Below, one piece after another: positions 18,154-29,938 of a stretch of DNA of 33,442 nt; position 1 is the stretch's first letter, and every line of letters starts with the position of its first letter. The stretch is from Bordetella petrii. GTDB taxonomy: Bacteria > Pseudomonadota > Gammaproteobacteria > Burkholderiales > Burkholderiaceae_B. Both the position numbers and the translations under genes were made by a program. The notes beneath the pieces were generated by a model that had not been told where the DNA came from, did no database searches, and saw only the letters and a program-made list of their open reading frames with translations. The stretch lies in contig WMBV01000047.1 in assembly GCA_017745595.1 (NCBI GenBank), positions 1-33,442 on the forward strand, given 5' to 3'.

Positions 18154-18776
18154 AAGCGGTAGCCCACGCCCACGGTGGCTACCCAGGGGTCGATGTGCGC
18201 GGTGCCGATGCGCTGGCCGTCCAGCTTCACTTTCGACGAAATGTCGATATAGCGCAGGTCGGCGTTCATGAACCAGCGGTCATTCAGCTTGATGTCCACG
18301 CCCAACTGCCCGGCCAGGCCCCAAGAATCGCCCAGTTTCAGGTTCGACCCGTCCAGCGGGCCGCGCGCCTGCGTGTCGAAAAAGTGCGTGTAGTTCAGGC
18401 CCACGCCCACGTACGGCTGTACGGTGCTGTCGGGCAGGAAGTGCCACTGCAGGCTCAGGGTGGGCGGCAGATGCTTGGTGGTGCCGATCTTGCCCAGGCC
18501 GGCGCTGCCGCGGATGTCGTGCTGGAAGGGCCAGGCGCCCAGCAGTTCTATGCCGACGTGCCGGGTGGCCATGTAGGTAACGGTGAAACTGGGGCGCACA
18601 TTGCTGTCGACGTCGAGGTCGACGCTGCCGCCCAGCACGCTGCCATTGTCGGATTTGGGCTTGACCTGCGTGACGCCCAGCTTGAACAGCCAGTCGCCCG
18701 CTTCATGGGCGTGGACGGGGACGCTGGCCAAGCCGGCCGCGCACAGCGCGGTGGCCAGGATAGTACGAACTGACAT
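18150..18776 (-). CDS. ompW: OmpW-family outer membrane protein
   Basis: This is an eight-stranded outer-membrane beta barrel related to OmpW, thought to pass small hydrophobic molecules. The 208-residue precursor has a signal peptide cleaved after VHAHE or nearby (about residue 24). The mature part starts with DWLFKLGVTQVKPKSDNG, shows alternating beta patterns (HVGIELLGAWPF, VQPYVGVGLNYTHF), and ends in the outer-membrane signature YRF. A GGAGAG ribosome binding site lies 6 nt before the ATG. Two FNR-like boxes lie 70-105 bp upstream. It ends convergently with lysR, overlapping by 4 bp. Confidence 0.93.
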   Translation of the reverse strand: MSVRTILATALCAAGLASVPVHAHEAGDWLFKLGVTQVKPKSDNGSVLGGSVDLDVDSNVRPSFTVTYMATRHVGIELLGAWPFQHDIRGSAGLGKIGTTKHLPPTLSLQWHFLPDSTVQPYVGVGLNYTHFFDTQARGPLDGSNLKLGDSWGLAGQLGVDIKLNDRWFMNADLRYIDISSKVKLDGQRIGTAHIDPWVATVGVGYRF

Positions 18777-18843
18777 GAAACTCTCCGTAAATGCCGATAT
18801 CGGTCGGCAATAGGAAGGGTCTCAGGCCGACGCCCAAGCCGGC

Positions 18844-18882
18844 TTGATCCATGTCAGTAGTAGGGTTATTGATCGGGGTCAG
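18844..18882 (-). promoter_or_regulatory. Two tandem FNR/CRP-like boxes upstream of ompW
   Basis: Two 15-bp copies of TTGATC-NNN-GTCAGT (18844-18858 and 18869-18883) lie 25 bp apart centre to centre. Each fits the FNR pattern TTGAT-N4-ATCAA in 8 of 10 positions, with one perfect half-site. ompW is FNR-regulated in enterobacteria, so an anaerobic role here is plausible but unproven. Confidence 0.4.
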
Positions 18883-18892
18883 TGTTATGGCA

Positions 18893-18968
18893 GGCTCCCG
18901 CAGGGTGCCTGTCACCGACGATTAATCGGATGATCGCGGTGTCTGACACCCTGCGGGAGTCAGACACC
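18893..18968. repeat. Inverted pair of REP-like palindromes (BIME-like) downstream of gltD
   Basis: The intact copy, 18938-18968, has exact 10-bp arms GGTGTCTGAC/GTCAGACACC. Its 11-nt centre can pair further (CCC/GGG). A degenerate copy in the opposite orientation lies at 18893-18916 and matches the reverse of the first at 20 of 24 positions. The 21-bp spacer contains the palindrome CGATTAATCG. A second inverted pair of the same family occurs at 25536-25623. The element lies 63 bp after the gltD stop, so as RNA it could protect the gltBD 3' end. Confidence 0.85.
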
Positions 18969-18969
18969 T

Positions 18970-19017
18970 GTGCCTGCGAGGAGCCAGATACTTGTGCCTG
19001 CGGGCAGCCAGATATCT
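18970..19017. repeat. Two 24-bp degenerate half-REP tandem repeats
   Basis: The units are 18970-18993 and 18994-19017, each beginning GTGCCTGCG and containing AGCCAGATA. They differ at few positions and resemble the right half (CTGCGGGAGTCAGACACC) of the adjacent REP, so they look like decayed copies arranged head to tail between the REP and gltD. Confidence 0.65.
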
Positions 19018-19031
19018 GTCGACTTGGCGCC

Positions 19032-20498
19032 TCAGCGCGGCAGTTCGCTGGCGCCCATCAGGTATTCGTCGACCGCGCGGGCGCACTGGCGTCCTTCGCG
19101 GATGGCCCACACCACCAGCGACTGGCCGCGGCGCATGTCGCCGGCCGCGAAGACCTTGTCGACGCTGGTGCGGTAGTCGTCGGTGTTGGCGCGCACGTTG
19201 CCGCGTCCGTCGCGATCGACGCCGAAGGCGTCCAGCACGTTCTGCACCGGCGACACGAAGCCCATGGCCAGCAGCACCAGGTCGGCCTGGATTTCGAATT
19301 CGGAATCGTCGGCCTCGCGCATTTTCATCTGGCCGGTGGCTTCGTCCTTGAACCACTCCACGCGCGCGCCCACCAGCTTTTCGACCTTGTCGTTGCCGCC
19401 CTTGAGCAGCTTGGTGGTCACGGCCCAGTCGCGTTCGCAGCCTTCTTCGTGCGACGACGAGGTGCGCAGCTTCAGCGGCCAGTACGGCCACACCAGCGGC
19501 TTGTGCTCGGACTCGGGCGGCTGGGGCATCAGTTCGAACTGCGTGACCGAGGCCGCTCCCTGGCGGTTGCTGGTGCCGACGCAGTCAGAGCCCGTATCGC
19601 CGCCGCCGATCACGATCACGTGCTTGCCCTTGGCCAGGGTCTGGCCGGTCAGGCGGTCGCCCGCCACGGCCTTGTTCTGCTGGCGCAGGAAGTCCATGGC
19701 GAAATACACGCCGTCGAGTTCGCGGCCGGGCACCGGCAGGTCGCGCGGGGTTTCCGAGCCGCCGCTCATGACCACGGCGTCGAACTCGGCCAGCAGGGCC
19801 TCGGGGGTGCGCACGGTCAGGCCGTCGGCCACCGGGTCGGCCGGGCTGCCGATGTAGGTGGACGGCGAGAACTCGACGCCTTCGGCCTCCATCTGGGCGA
19901 TGCGGCGGTCGATTTGCGATTTTTCCAGCTTGAAGTCGGGAATGCCGTAGCGCAGCAGGCCGCCGATGCGGTCGCTCTTGTCGAACACCGTGACCGAATG
20001 GCCGGCGCGCGCCAGCTGCTGGGCGCAGGCCAGGCCGGCCGGCCCGGAGCCCACCACGGCGACTTTCTTGCCGGTCTTGCGCGCCGGCACCTGCGGCACC
20101 ACCCAGCCTTCGGCCCAGCCCTTGTCGATGATGGCGTGCTCGATGGACTTGATGCCGACCGCGTCGCTGTTGATATTGAGCGTACAGGCGGCTTCGCACG
20201 GCGCCGGGCAGATGCGTCCGGTGAACTCGGGGAAGTTGTTGGTGGAATGCAGCACGTCCAGCGCGCGGCGCCATTCCTGCCGGTACACCAGGTCGTTCCA
20301 GTCGGGGATGATGTTGTTGACCGGGCAGCCGTTGTTGCAGAACGGGATGCCGCAGTCCATGCAGCGGGCCGCCTGCTGCTTGGACTGTTCGTCGGTCAGG
20401 TGCAGGACGAACTCGCGCCAGTTCTTCAGGCGCTTCTGCGGGGCTTCAGAGGCTTCCTGCAGCCGCTGAAATTCCATAAAGCCAGTGATTTTTCCCAT
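19032..20498 (-). CDS. gltD: Glutamate synthase (NADPH) small subunit
   Basis: GltD takes electrons from NADPH through FAD and iron-sulphur centres and passes them to GltB for glutamate synthesis from glutamine and 2-oxoglutarate. The 488-residue product has the N-terminal cysteine cluster [15 protein letters not shown] (Cys46, 49, 54, 58) and CPAPCEAAC. It has an FAD-binding GSGPAG motif in [17 protein letters not shown] and the NADPH-binding GGGDTGSD. The start [12 protein letters not shown] is as in the family. It follows gltB after 16 bp. Downstream are REP-like repeats. Confidence 0.97.
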   Translation of the reverse strand: MGKITGFMEFQRLQEASEAPQKRLKNWREFVLHLTDEQSKQQAARCMDCGIPFCNNGCPVNNIIPDWNDLVYRQEWRRALDVLHSTNNFPEFTGRICPAPCEAACTLNINSDAVGIKSIEHAIIDKGWAEGWVVPQVPARKTGKKVAVVGSGPAGLACAQQLARAGHSVTVFDKSDRIGGLLRYGIPDFKLEKSQIDRRIAQMEAEGVEFSPSTYIGSPADPVADGLTVRTPEALLAEFDAVVMSGGSETPRDLPVPGRELDGVYFAMDFLRQQNKAVAGDRLTGQTLAKGKHVIVIGGGDTGSDCVGTSNRQGAASVTQFELMPQPPESEHKPLVWPYWPLKLRTSSSHEEGCERDWAVTTKLLKGGNDKVEKLVGARVEWFKDEATGQMKMREADDSEFEIQADLVLLAMGFVSPVQNVLDAFGVDRDGRGNVRANTDDYRTSVDKVFAAGDMRRGQSLVVWAIREGRQCARAVDEYLMGASELPR

Positions 20499-20514
20499 GG
20501 TTGATCCTCAGGGC

Positions 20515-25251
<4,737 letters not shown>

Positions 25252-25338
25252 GGCGCGCTCCGCAGGGGCCTGCGTCGGAATGTTGCAGTGCAAGGGCACG
25301 ACGATACTGCGGCACGGCAGGGGGCGCAATAAAAATAA

Positions 25339-25355
25339 ATAGGGAACGACCCTAT
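25339..25355 (-). promoter_or_regulatory. Palindrome ATAGGG-N5-CCCTAT near gltB -10 region
   Basis: Exact 6-bp arms with a 5-nt centre, next to a TATATATA tract (25353-25360). A candidate sigma-70 pair is TTGCAC (25382-25377) and TATATA (25358-25353) with an 18-bp spacer, though the -35 is weak (3 of 6 positions). The palindrome would lie just downstream of the -10, a position typical of a repressor site. Confidence 0.35.
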
Positions 25356-25364
25356 ATATAAAAA

Positions 25365-25381
25365 TTCACCGTTTTGGTGCA
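25365..25381 (-). promoter_or_regulatory. NtrC-like site upstream of gltB
   Basis: On the minus strand this reads TGCACC-N5-GGTGAA, which matches the NtrC dyad TGCACC-N5-GGTGCA at 11 of 12 arm positions. It overlaps the candidate -35 box, a position where NtrC binding would be expected to repress, while no convincing sigma-54 promoter was found. Glutamate synthase is a classical nitrogen-regulated gene. Confidence 0.45.
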
Positions 25382-25535
25382 AAAATAAAGGGACGCATTA
25401 AAAATTCAGAAAAATCAAATAGATGTGTTTTCACGAGGAAATGAAAAATGGGAAAGCGAGCGGGTTGGCGGGGAAATTGCCGTTATATGTCCCTAAATAA
25501 TTGGATGGCCTGCGAGGTGGCAAGGCTGCTAGTAA

Positions 25536-25623
25536 GGTGTCTGACACCCGCAGGGTGTCAGACACCGGGGTGGGCGATCTCTTGGCTCTGCGGTGTCTGA
25601 CACCCTTGCGGGAGTCAGACACC
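25536..25623. repeat. Inverted pair of REP-like palindromes next to the RAYT gene
   Basis: REP1 (25536-25566) is an exact palindrome with 14-bp arms GGTGTCTGACACCC/GGGTGTCAGACACC and a 3-nt loop GCA. REP2 (25592-25623) has exact 10-bp arms GGTGTCTGAC/GTCAGACACC and a 12-nt centre. The centres show they face opposite ways, and they are 25 bp apart, as in bacterial interspersed mosaic elements. A decayed piece (AGAGCCCAGATACACC, 25631-25646) lies beyond REP2. The pair lies 74 bp after the RAYT stop. Confidence 0.88.
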
Positions 25624-25696
25624 TGATACGAGAGCCCAGATACACCGCTATATTGCGCCGCGGCGAAACCCTGCCGGTTGCAGAATGCCCGGCGCG

Positions 25697-26440
25697 TCAG
25701 GCGCCGGGGGCGTCGCTGGTGTTGTTGCCGGCCGTGGGCTCGGCGGGTTTCTTGCGGGGGCGGCCGCGCTGGCCGGGGGCGACGCGGCGGCTGGCGGTAT
25801 GGGCCAGGCCGGCGATGAAATCCGGTCCGCCCAGCGCCCACTGGCCGGACACGGCCTGGTCGATGCGCTGGCTTTGCTCGCGCGACAGGCCTTCTTGCAG
25901 GCGGCGCCGGTAGTTGGCCTGGCGGTCGAACGGGGTATTGCCGCAGGCCCAGTAGTCGGCGTGGTCGGACTGCCAGGGCGAAGGCGGCGTGGCCGCGGCG
26001 GTATTGCCCGTGTGGCTGCCGGCCGACGACCAGGGCCAGGAATCGGGGTCGTGGGCGATGCCGCTGCGCACCGGGTAGGTTTCCAGCCAGACCAGGGCCG
26101 GCAGCACCCAGGCGCCGGGCTCTAGCAGGGCCGAGCGGTAGCGGCCGGCAAACACGCGGCCGCCGCGCAGGCGCGCGGCCAGGTTGCGGCCCAGGGTCTG
26201 CATCAGCCGGGGCAGGCCTTCTTCGTCGGCCGGCGTGGCCAGCAACAGGATGCGGTCGTGGGCCAGCACCCAGCCGTGCACCGCCACGCGATGCCGCTGC
26301 GCGGAATCGCCCAGCCAGGCGGCAAGCTGGTTCAGGACGTCGAGCGGCGCCGGCTGCGACGGCGCCGCCAGCGGATGAACGAAGTTGGCCTGCACCAGCT
26401 GGGGCAGCCCGGGGGCGTACAAACGGGGCAGACGGGCCAT
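25697..26440 (-). CDS. RAYT-family (Y1/IS200-like) protein with decayed HUH motif
   Basis: This belongs to the REP-associated tyrosine transposases, single-copy IS200/IS605-like proteins linked to REP palindromes. The 247-residue product (start MARLPRLYAPGLPQ) has the hallmark TYPVRSGIAHDPDSWPWSS (121-139), the GRVFAGRYRSALLE segment, and a C-terminal AT-hook-like QRGRPRKKP. The HUH motif, normally NHxH, reads AHDR (residues 60-63), and the helix where the catalytic Tyr lies (LMQTLGRNLAARL) has none. It therefore looks catalytically inactive. An upstream in-frame extension is unlikely to be coding. Base use is like that of its neighbours. Confidence 0.82.
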   Translation of the reverse strand: MARLPRLYAPGLPQLVQANFVHPLAAPSQPAPLDVLNQLAAWLGDSAQRHRVAVHGWVLAHDRILLLATPADEEGLPRLMQTLGRNLAARLRGGRVFAGRYRSALLEPGAWVLPALVWLETYPVRSGIAHDPDSWPWSSAGSHTGNTAAATPPSPWQSDHADYWACGNTPFDRQANYRRRLQEGLSREQSQRIDQAVSGQWALGGPDFIAGLAHTASRRVAPGQRGRPRKKPAEPTAGNNTSDAPGA

Positions 26441-26481
26441 AGGGTCGGGGGCGTGCGCAGCCGAAAGAACGTTAGGTCGAT

Positions 26482-26499
26482 CAACTATATATAAATAGT
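26482..26499 (-). promoter_or_regulatory. AT-rich putative promoter region for the RAYT gene
   Basis: Between the RAYT start and fghA (253 bp) the only AT-rich patch reads ACTATTTATATATAGTTGA on the minus strand, about 45-60 bp before the RAYT start. It could supply a -10 box (TATATA). No clear -35 box or operator is visible. The rest of the gap shows nothing I can identify. Confidence 0.3.
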
Positions 26500-26693
26500 G
26501 CCATAACCGTCGAGGGTCAAGCCTTGGCGGCGGACAATTGCATCGCGCCCTGCGTGGCCGCCGCACGCATGCAGGTTAACATCGGGCCTAGAAATGCCCT
26601 AGCCGCCGATTTCCCCGACGAAACGCGGCCTCTCGAACTGTTCGGTGGCGCGGTATGCGGCGCCGCCGCCCACAAGGAAGGAAGCATGCCCCC

Positions 26694-27542
26694 ATGGCTG
26701 ACCTGGACCTGATTTCCCAGCATCGCTGTTTCGGCGGCTGGCAGCGCTACTACCGCCATGCCTCGGCGCAGATCGGCCTGCCGATGCGGTTTTCGGTGTA
26801 TATCCCGCCCCAGGCCGAACAGGGCCGCGTGCCGGTCCTGTTCTACCTGGCCGGCCTGACCTGCACCGAAGAAACCTTCATGATCAAAAGCGGCGCGCAG
26901 CGCCTGGCCGCCGAACACGGCCTGATGCTGGTGGCGCCCGACACCAGCCCGCGCGGCGCGGGCATTCCCGGCGAAGACCAGGATTGGGATTTCGGCACGG
27001 GCGCCGGCTTCTACCTGGACGCCACCGCCGACCCCTGGCGCGCCCACTACCGCATGGAAAGCTATGTGGCCGACGAGCTGTACGGCATCGTCACCGGCCA
27101 GTTGCCCGGCGACGCGCAGCGTACCGGCATTTTCGGCCATTCCATGGGCGGACACGGCGCGCTGGTGCTGGCGCTGCGCCATCCGCAGAAATTCCGCTCG
27201 GTCTCGGCCTTCGCCCCCATCGCGGCGCCCACGCGCTGCCCCTGGGGCCGCAAGGCCTTCAGCGGCTACCTGGGGCCCGATACCGAAGCCTGGAAAGCGT
27301 ACGACGCCAGCGAACTCATGGCGCGGGCCCAGCGGCCGTTTCCGCGCGGCATTCTGGTCGACCAGGGGCTGGCCGACCTGTTCCTGGCCGAACAGCTTTA
27401 CCCCGAAGCCTTCGAACAGGCCTGCGAGCAGGCCGGCCAGCCCCTGACGCTGCGCCGCCATCCCCGCTACGATCACGGCTACTACTTTATTTCCACGTTC
27501 ATGCAGGACCACGTGCGTTTTCACGCCGACCAATACATTTAG
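26694..27542 (+). CDS. fghA: S-formylglutathione hydrolase
   Basis: This serine hydrolase splits S-formylglutathione to formate and glutathione in formaldehyde detoxification. The ATG at 26694 follows an AAGGAAGGAAG sequence and gives 282 residues (MADLDLISQHRCFGGWQRYY). The esterase D pattern is clear: LTCTEETF, KSGAQR, the nucleophile Ser150 in FGHSMGGHGA, a probable catalytic Asp228 in DQGLADLFL, and His261 in YDHGYYFI. Its usual partner, glutathione-dependent formaldehyde dehydrogenase (adhC), is not adjacent here. Other ATGs just upstream are out of frame. Confidence 0.95.
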   Translation: MADLDLISQHRCFGGWQRYYRHASAQIGLPMRFSVYIPPQAEQGRVPVLFYLAGLTCTEETFMIKSGAQRLAAEHGLMLVAPDTSPRGAGIPGEDQDWDFGTGAGFYLDATADPWRAHYRMESYVADELYGIVTGQLPGDAQRTGIFGHSMGGHGALVLALRHPQKFRSVSAFAPIAAPTRCPWGRKAFSGYLGPDTEAWKAYDASELMARAQRPFPRGILVDQGLADLFLAEQLYPEAFEQACEQAGQPLTLRRHPRYDHGYYFISTFMQDHVRFHADQYI

Positions 27543-27606
27543 CAGCGTCCCCGGCCGCGCGTGGCGGTGCCGCGCGCGGCACCGGCGCCCATAAAAGGAT
27601 TGCCGA

Positions 27607-28296
27607 GTGATTTACGGTTTCGCGCCCTTTGTCTGGATGGGCCTGGCGGCCCTGGTCGTATTGATTCCCGGCCTGTGCATGCTGTTTGGCAAGGGCGGGC
27701 CGCGCGATGCCTCCGGCCAGCGGGTGTTCCGGCTGCGGCCCGTGCGGCGCCTGTGCGGCTGCCTGCTGATTGCCTTGGCGGGGGTGTCGGCCATGCTGGC
27801 CCTGACGCTGGTGCAGTTCCTGCGGCTGACCACCGATGTCCCGGTGGCCAGCGTGCACATCCACGAGCAGGCCCCGGGGCGGTTCCAGCTGACCACCCAG
27901 GTGCCGGGCATGGATGACCGCATGTACGTCCTGGCCGGGGATCAATGGCAGATCGACGCCAAGGTCGTGCGCTGGCGCCTGCCCGCCCTGCTGGCCGGAG
28001 TGCCGCCCTTGTACGCCTTCGAGCGCCTGGCGGGGCGCTACGCAGACATCGAACGCGAGCGCAGCGCGCCGCGCAGCGTGCACGCGCTGAACGACTGGCC
28101 CGTGCCGGACCTGGCCGCGCTCAAGCGCGTGTTTCCCAATTGGCTGCCGTTCGTCGACGTACAGTATGGCAGCGCCGCCTATATGCCTATGCTCGACGGG
28201 GCGCGCTACCGCGTCTATATGGATCCGCGCGGCGCGGTGGTGATCCGGCCCGACGGGCAGGCCACCGAAGAGGCCCTGCGCCGCTCGGGCTGGTAG
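27607..28296 (+). CDS. Conserved-looking two-TM protein of unknown function
   Basis: I do not recognise a specific family. The GTG start at 27607 is preceded by AAAAGGA with 7-nt spacing, giving 229 residues. There are two N-terminal membrane segments (about residues 7-27 and 49-70), then a soluble domain of about 155 residues that should face the periplasm if the first helix has an N-in orientation. The soluble part has recognisable beta-rich stretches (RFQLTTQVPGMDDRMYVLAGDQW and VDVQYGSAAYMPMLDGARYRVY). It follows fghA by 64 bp and ends convergently 12 bp from the next gene. Confidence 0.75.
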   Translation: MIYGFAPFVWMGLAALVVLIPGLCMLFGKGGPRDASGQRVFRLRPVRRLCGCLLIALAGVSAMLALTLVQFLRLTTDVPVASVHIHEQAPGRFQLTTQVPGMDDRMYVLAGDQWQIDAKVVRWRLPALLAGVPPLYAFERLAGRYADIERERSAPRSVHALNDWPVPDLAALKRVFPNWLPFVDVQYGSAAYMPMLDGARYRVYMDPRGAVVIRPDGQATEEALRRSGW

Positions 28297-28308
28297 CGTT
28301 GGGCCGCG

Positions 28309-28575
28309 TCAACTGTCGTCGAAATCGCCCGTGCCCAGCTTGATGGTGCCGTCGGCCGGCACCCACTGCGTCTTTTTTGCAAGTGCCTGGATTTTTTCCT
28401 GGGCATTCTCGAAAGCGCGCAGCAGTTCGGCGCCGGTGTCGTCGGCGGCGCCAAAATAACGGCGCAAGGCGTCTCCGGAAATCTCGAACGGACGGGTCAC
28501 GCCGCCGGTTTCCAGTTCGAAGACCACGTCGTCGCCCTGCGCCCGGGCGTTCGTGGCTTTGGCAAATGCACTCAT
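28309..28575 (-). CDS. Small protein of unknown function, 88 residues
   Basis: This small cytoplasmic-looking protein has no membrane segments and no signal peptide. The start ATG at 28575 has a good AAAGGAG site 7-8 nt upstream. It begins with a short charged region, then VFELETGGVTRPFEISGDAL, LLRAFENAQEKIQALAKK and an acidic end GTGDFDDS. The pattern loosely recalls DUF1488-type proteins, but I cannot assign it. It is divergent from rpoH across a 245-bp gap with GC-rich inverted repeats and the CIRCE site. Confidence 0.7.
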   Translation of the reverse strand: MSAFAKATNARAQGDDVVFELETGGVTRPFEISGDALRRYFGAADDTGAELLRAFENAQEKIQALAKKTQWVPADGTIKLGTGDFDDS

Positions 28576-28747
28576 GCGGGCTCCTTTGGGGGGCGGGGGC
28601 AGAGCCCCCGGTAGGCTGCAAGCGGCAAACGCCGTGCCGCCGGCGCCGGCCAGCGAGCCCGGGCCCGGCGGCCACGGCCGCCCCGCCGGTATGGAGCTTG
28701 CTGCCCGCCAGTTTCAGAGGGAACTCTGATGCGCCGCAACAGTCGAA

Positions 28748-28774
28748 TTAGCACTCGTACATGGAGAGTGCTAA
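28748..28774 (+). promoter_or_regulatory. CIRCE operator (HrcA site) upstream of rpoH
   Basis: The two 9-bp arms TTAGCACTC and GAGTGCTAA match the CIRCE consensus exactly with the canonical 9-bp spacer. The element lies 46 bp before the rpoH ATG, where it would cover the promoter or start of transcription. HrcA is the known repressor that binds this sequence. A -10 or -35 box cannot be assigned with confidence. Confidence 0.95.
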
Positions 28775-28820
28775 CATCAATCTGATAAAGTCGTCCACCC
28801 TTTCCCTGGAGACCGCCAAC

Positions 28821-29708
<888 letters not shown>

Positions 29709-29812
29709 TCCGCCGTGTTGGGCCGCTCTTTCGAAACATTTAGATTCAAATTCGCGTCATCCAAATTCGCCGAGCGGGAAACTTAATTTGCCGGCAGACG
29801 CCTAAATGCATG

Positions 29813-29841
29813 TAGACCGCATTACCGGTCCCCGGTATACG
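29813..29841 (+). promoter_or_regulatory. Candidate sigma-70 promoter of the small RNA
   Basis: TAGACC (29813-29818, 4 of 6 matching TTGACA) and TATACG (29836-29841, 4 of 6 matching TATAAT) are separated by exactly 17 bp. Transcription would start near 29847-29849, directly before the first hairpin stem of the candidate RNA. Confidence 0.5.
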
Positions 29842-29846
29842 CAGTC

Positions 29847-29934
29847 TTGTCATCCGTTTCGGCTTCTCCTCTTTCCCCTCCCCTATGAAACGGATGCTTG
29901 CGGGGCACCTAGCATATCGGTGCCCCTTTTTTTT
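29847..29934 (+). ncRNA. Candidate small RNA with CU-rich hairpin loop and terminator
   Basis: About 88 nt in the rpoH-cpdA gap. Stem 1 is exact over 10 bp (CATCCGTTTC, 29851-29860, with GAAACGGATG, 29887-29896). It encloses a 26-nt loop that is almost all C and T, with TCTCCTC and CCCTCCCC stretches able to pair with Shine-Dalgarno-like GGAG/GAGG. Five nucleotides later comes an intrinsic terminator with T8. The layout resembles known CU-rich-loop regulatory RNAs in other bacteria. Known homologues cannot be checked here; it might instead be a processed rpoH 3' UTR. Confidence 0.7.
29902..29934 (+). terminator. Rho-independent terminator
   Basis: Exact 8-bp stem GGGGCACC/GGTGCCCC, 9-nt loop, then eight Ts. 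It works only in the plus direction and would end the small RNA, or rpoH if transcription reads through. The T-run ends 4 bp before the convergent cpdA stop. Confidence 0.93.
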
Positions 29935-29938
29935 GCCC

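Larger units (their letters stand above)
25252..25535 (-). other. gltB upstream region, AT-rich leader between gltB and the REP pair
   Basis: This is the gene-free part before gltB. Positions 25327-25450 are strikingly AT-rich for the window and likely hold the gltB promoter. The segment nearest gltB (25252-25326) is GC-rich leader. Positions 25450-25535 show no feature I can identify. Confidence 0.5.

Noticed and set aside
18893-19017. CRISPR-like array
   Set aside because: Repeats are palindromic REPs in alternating orientation plus decayed halves, without regular unique spacers or cas genes.
28594-28610. Hairpin CGGGGGC-AGA-GCCCCCG in the rpoH upstream gap as terminator
   Set aside because: No T-run follows in either direction. 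It may just reflect GC-rich sequence.
29744-29770. 12-bp direct repeat (ATTCAAATTCGC / ATCCAAATTCGC) after rpoH
   Set aside because: Short, imperfect and without clear context; not distinguishable from chance.
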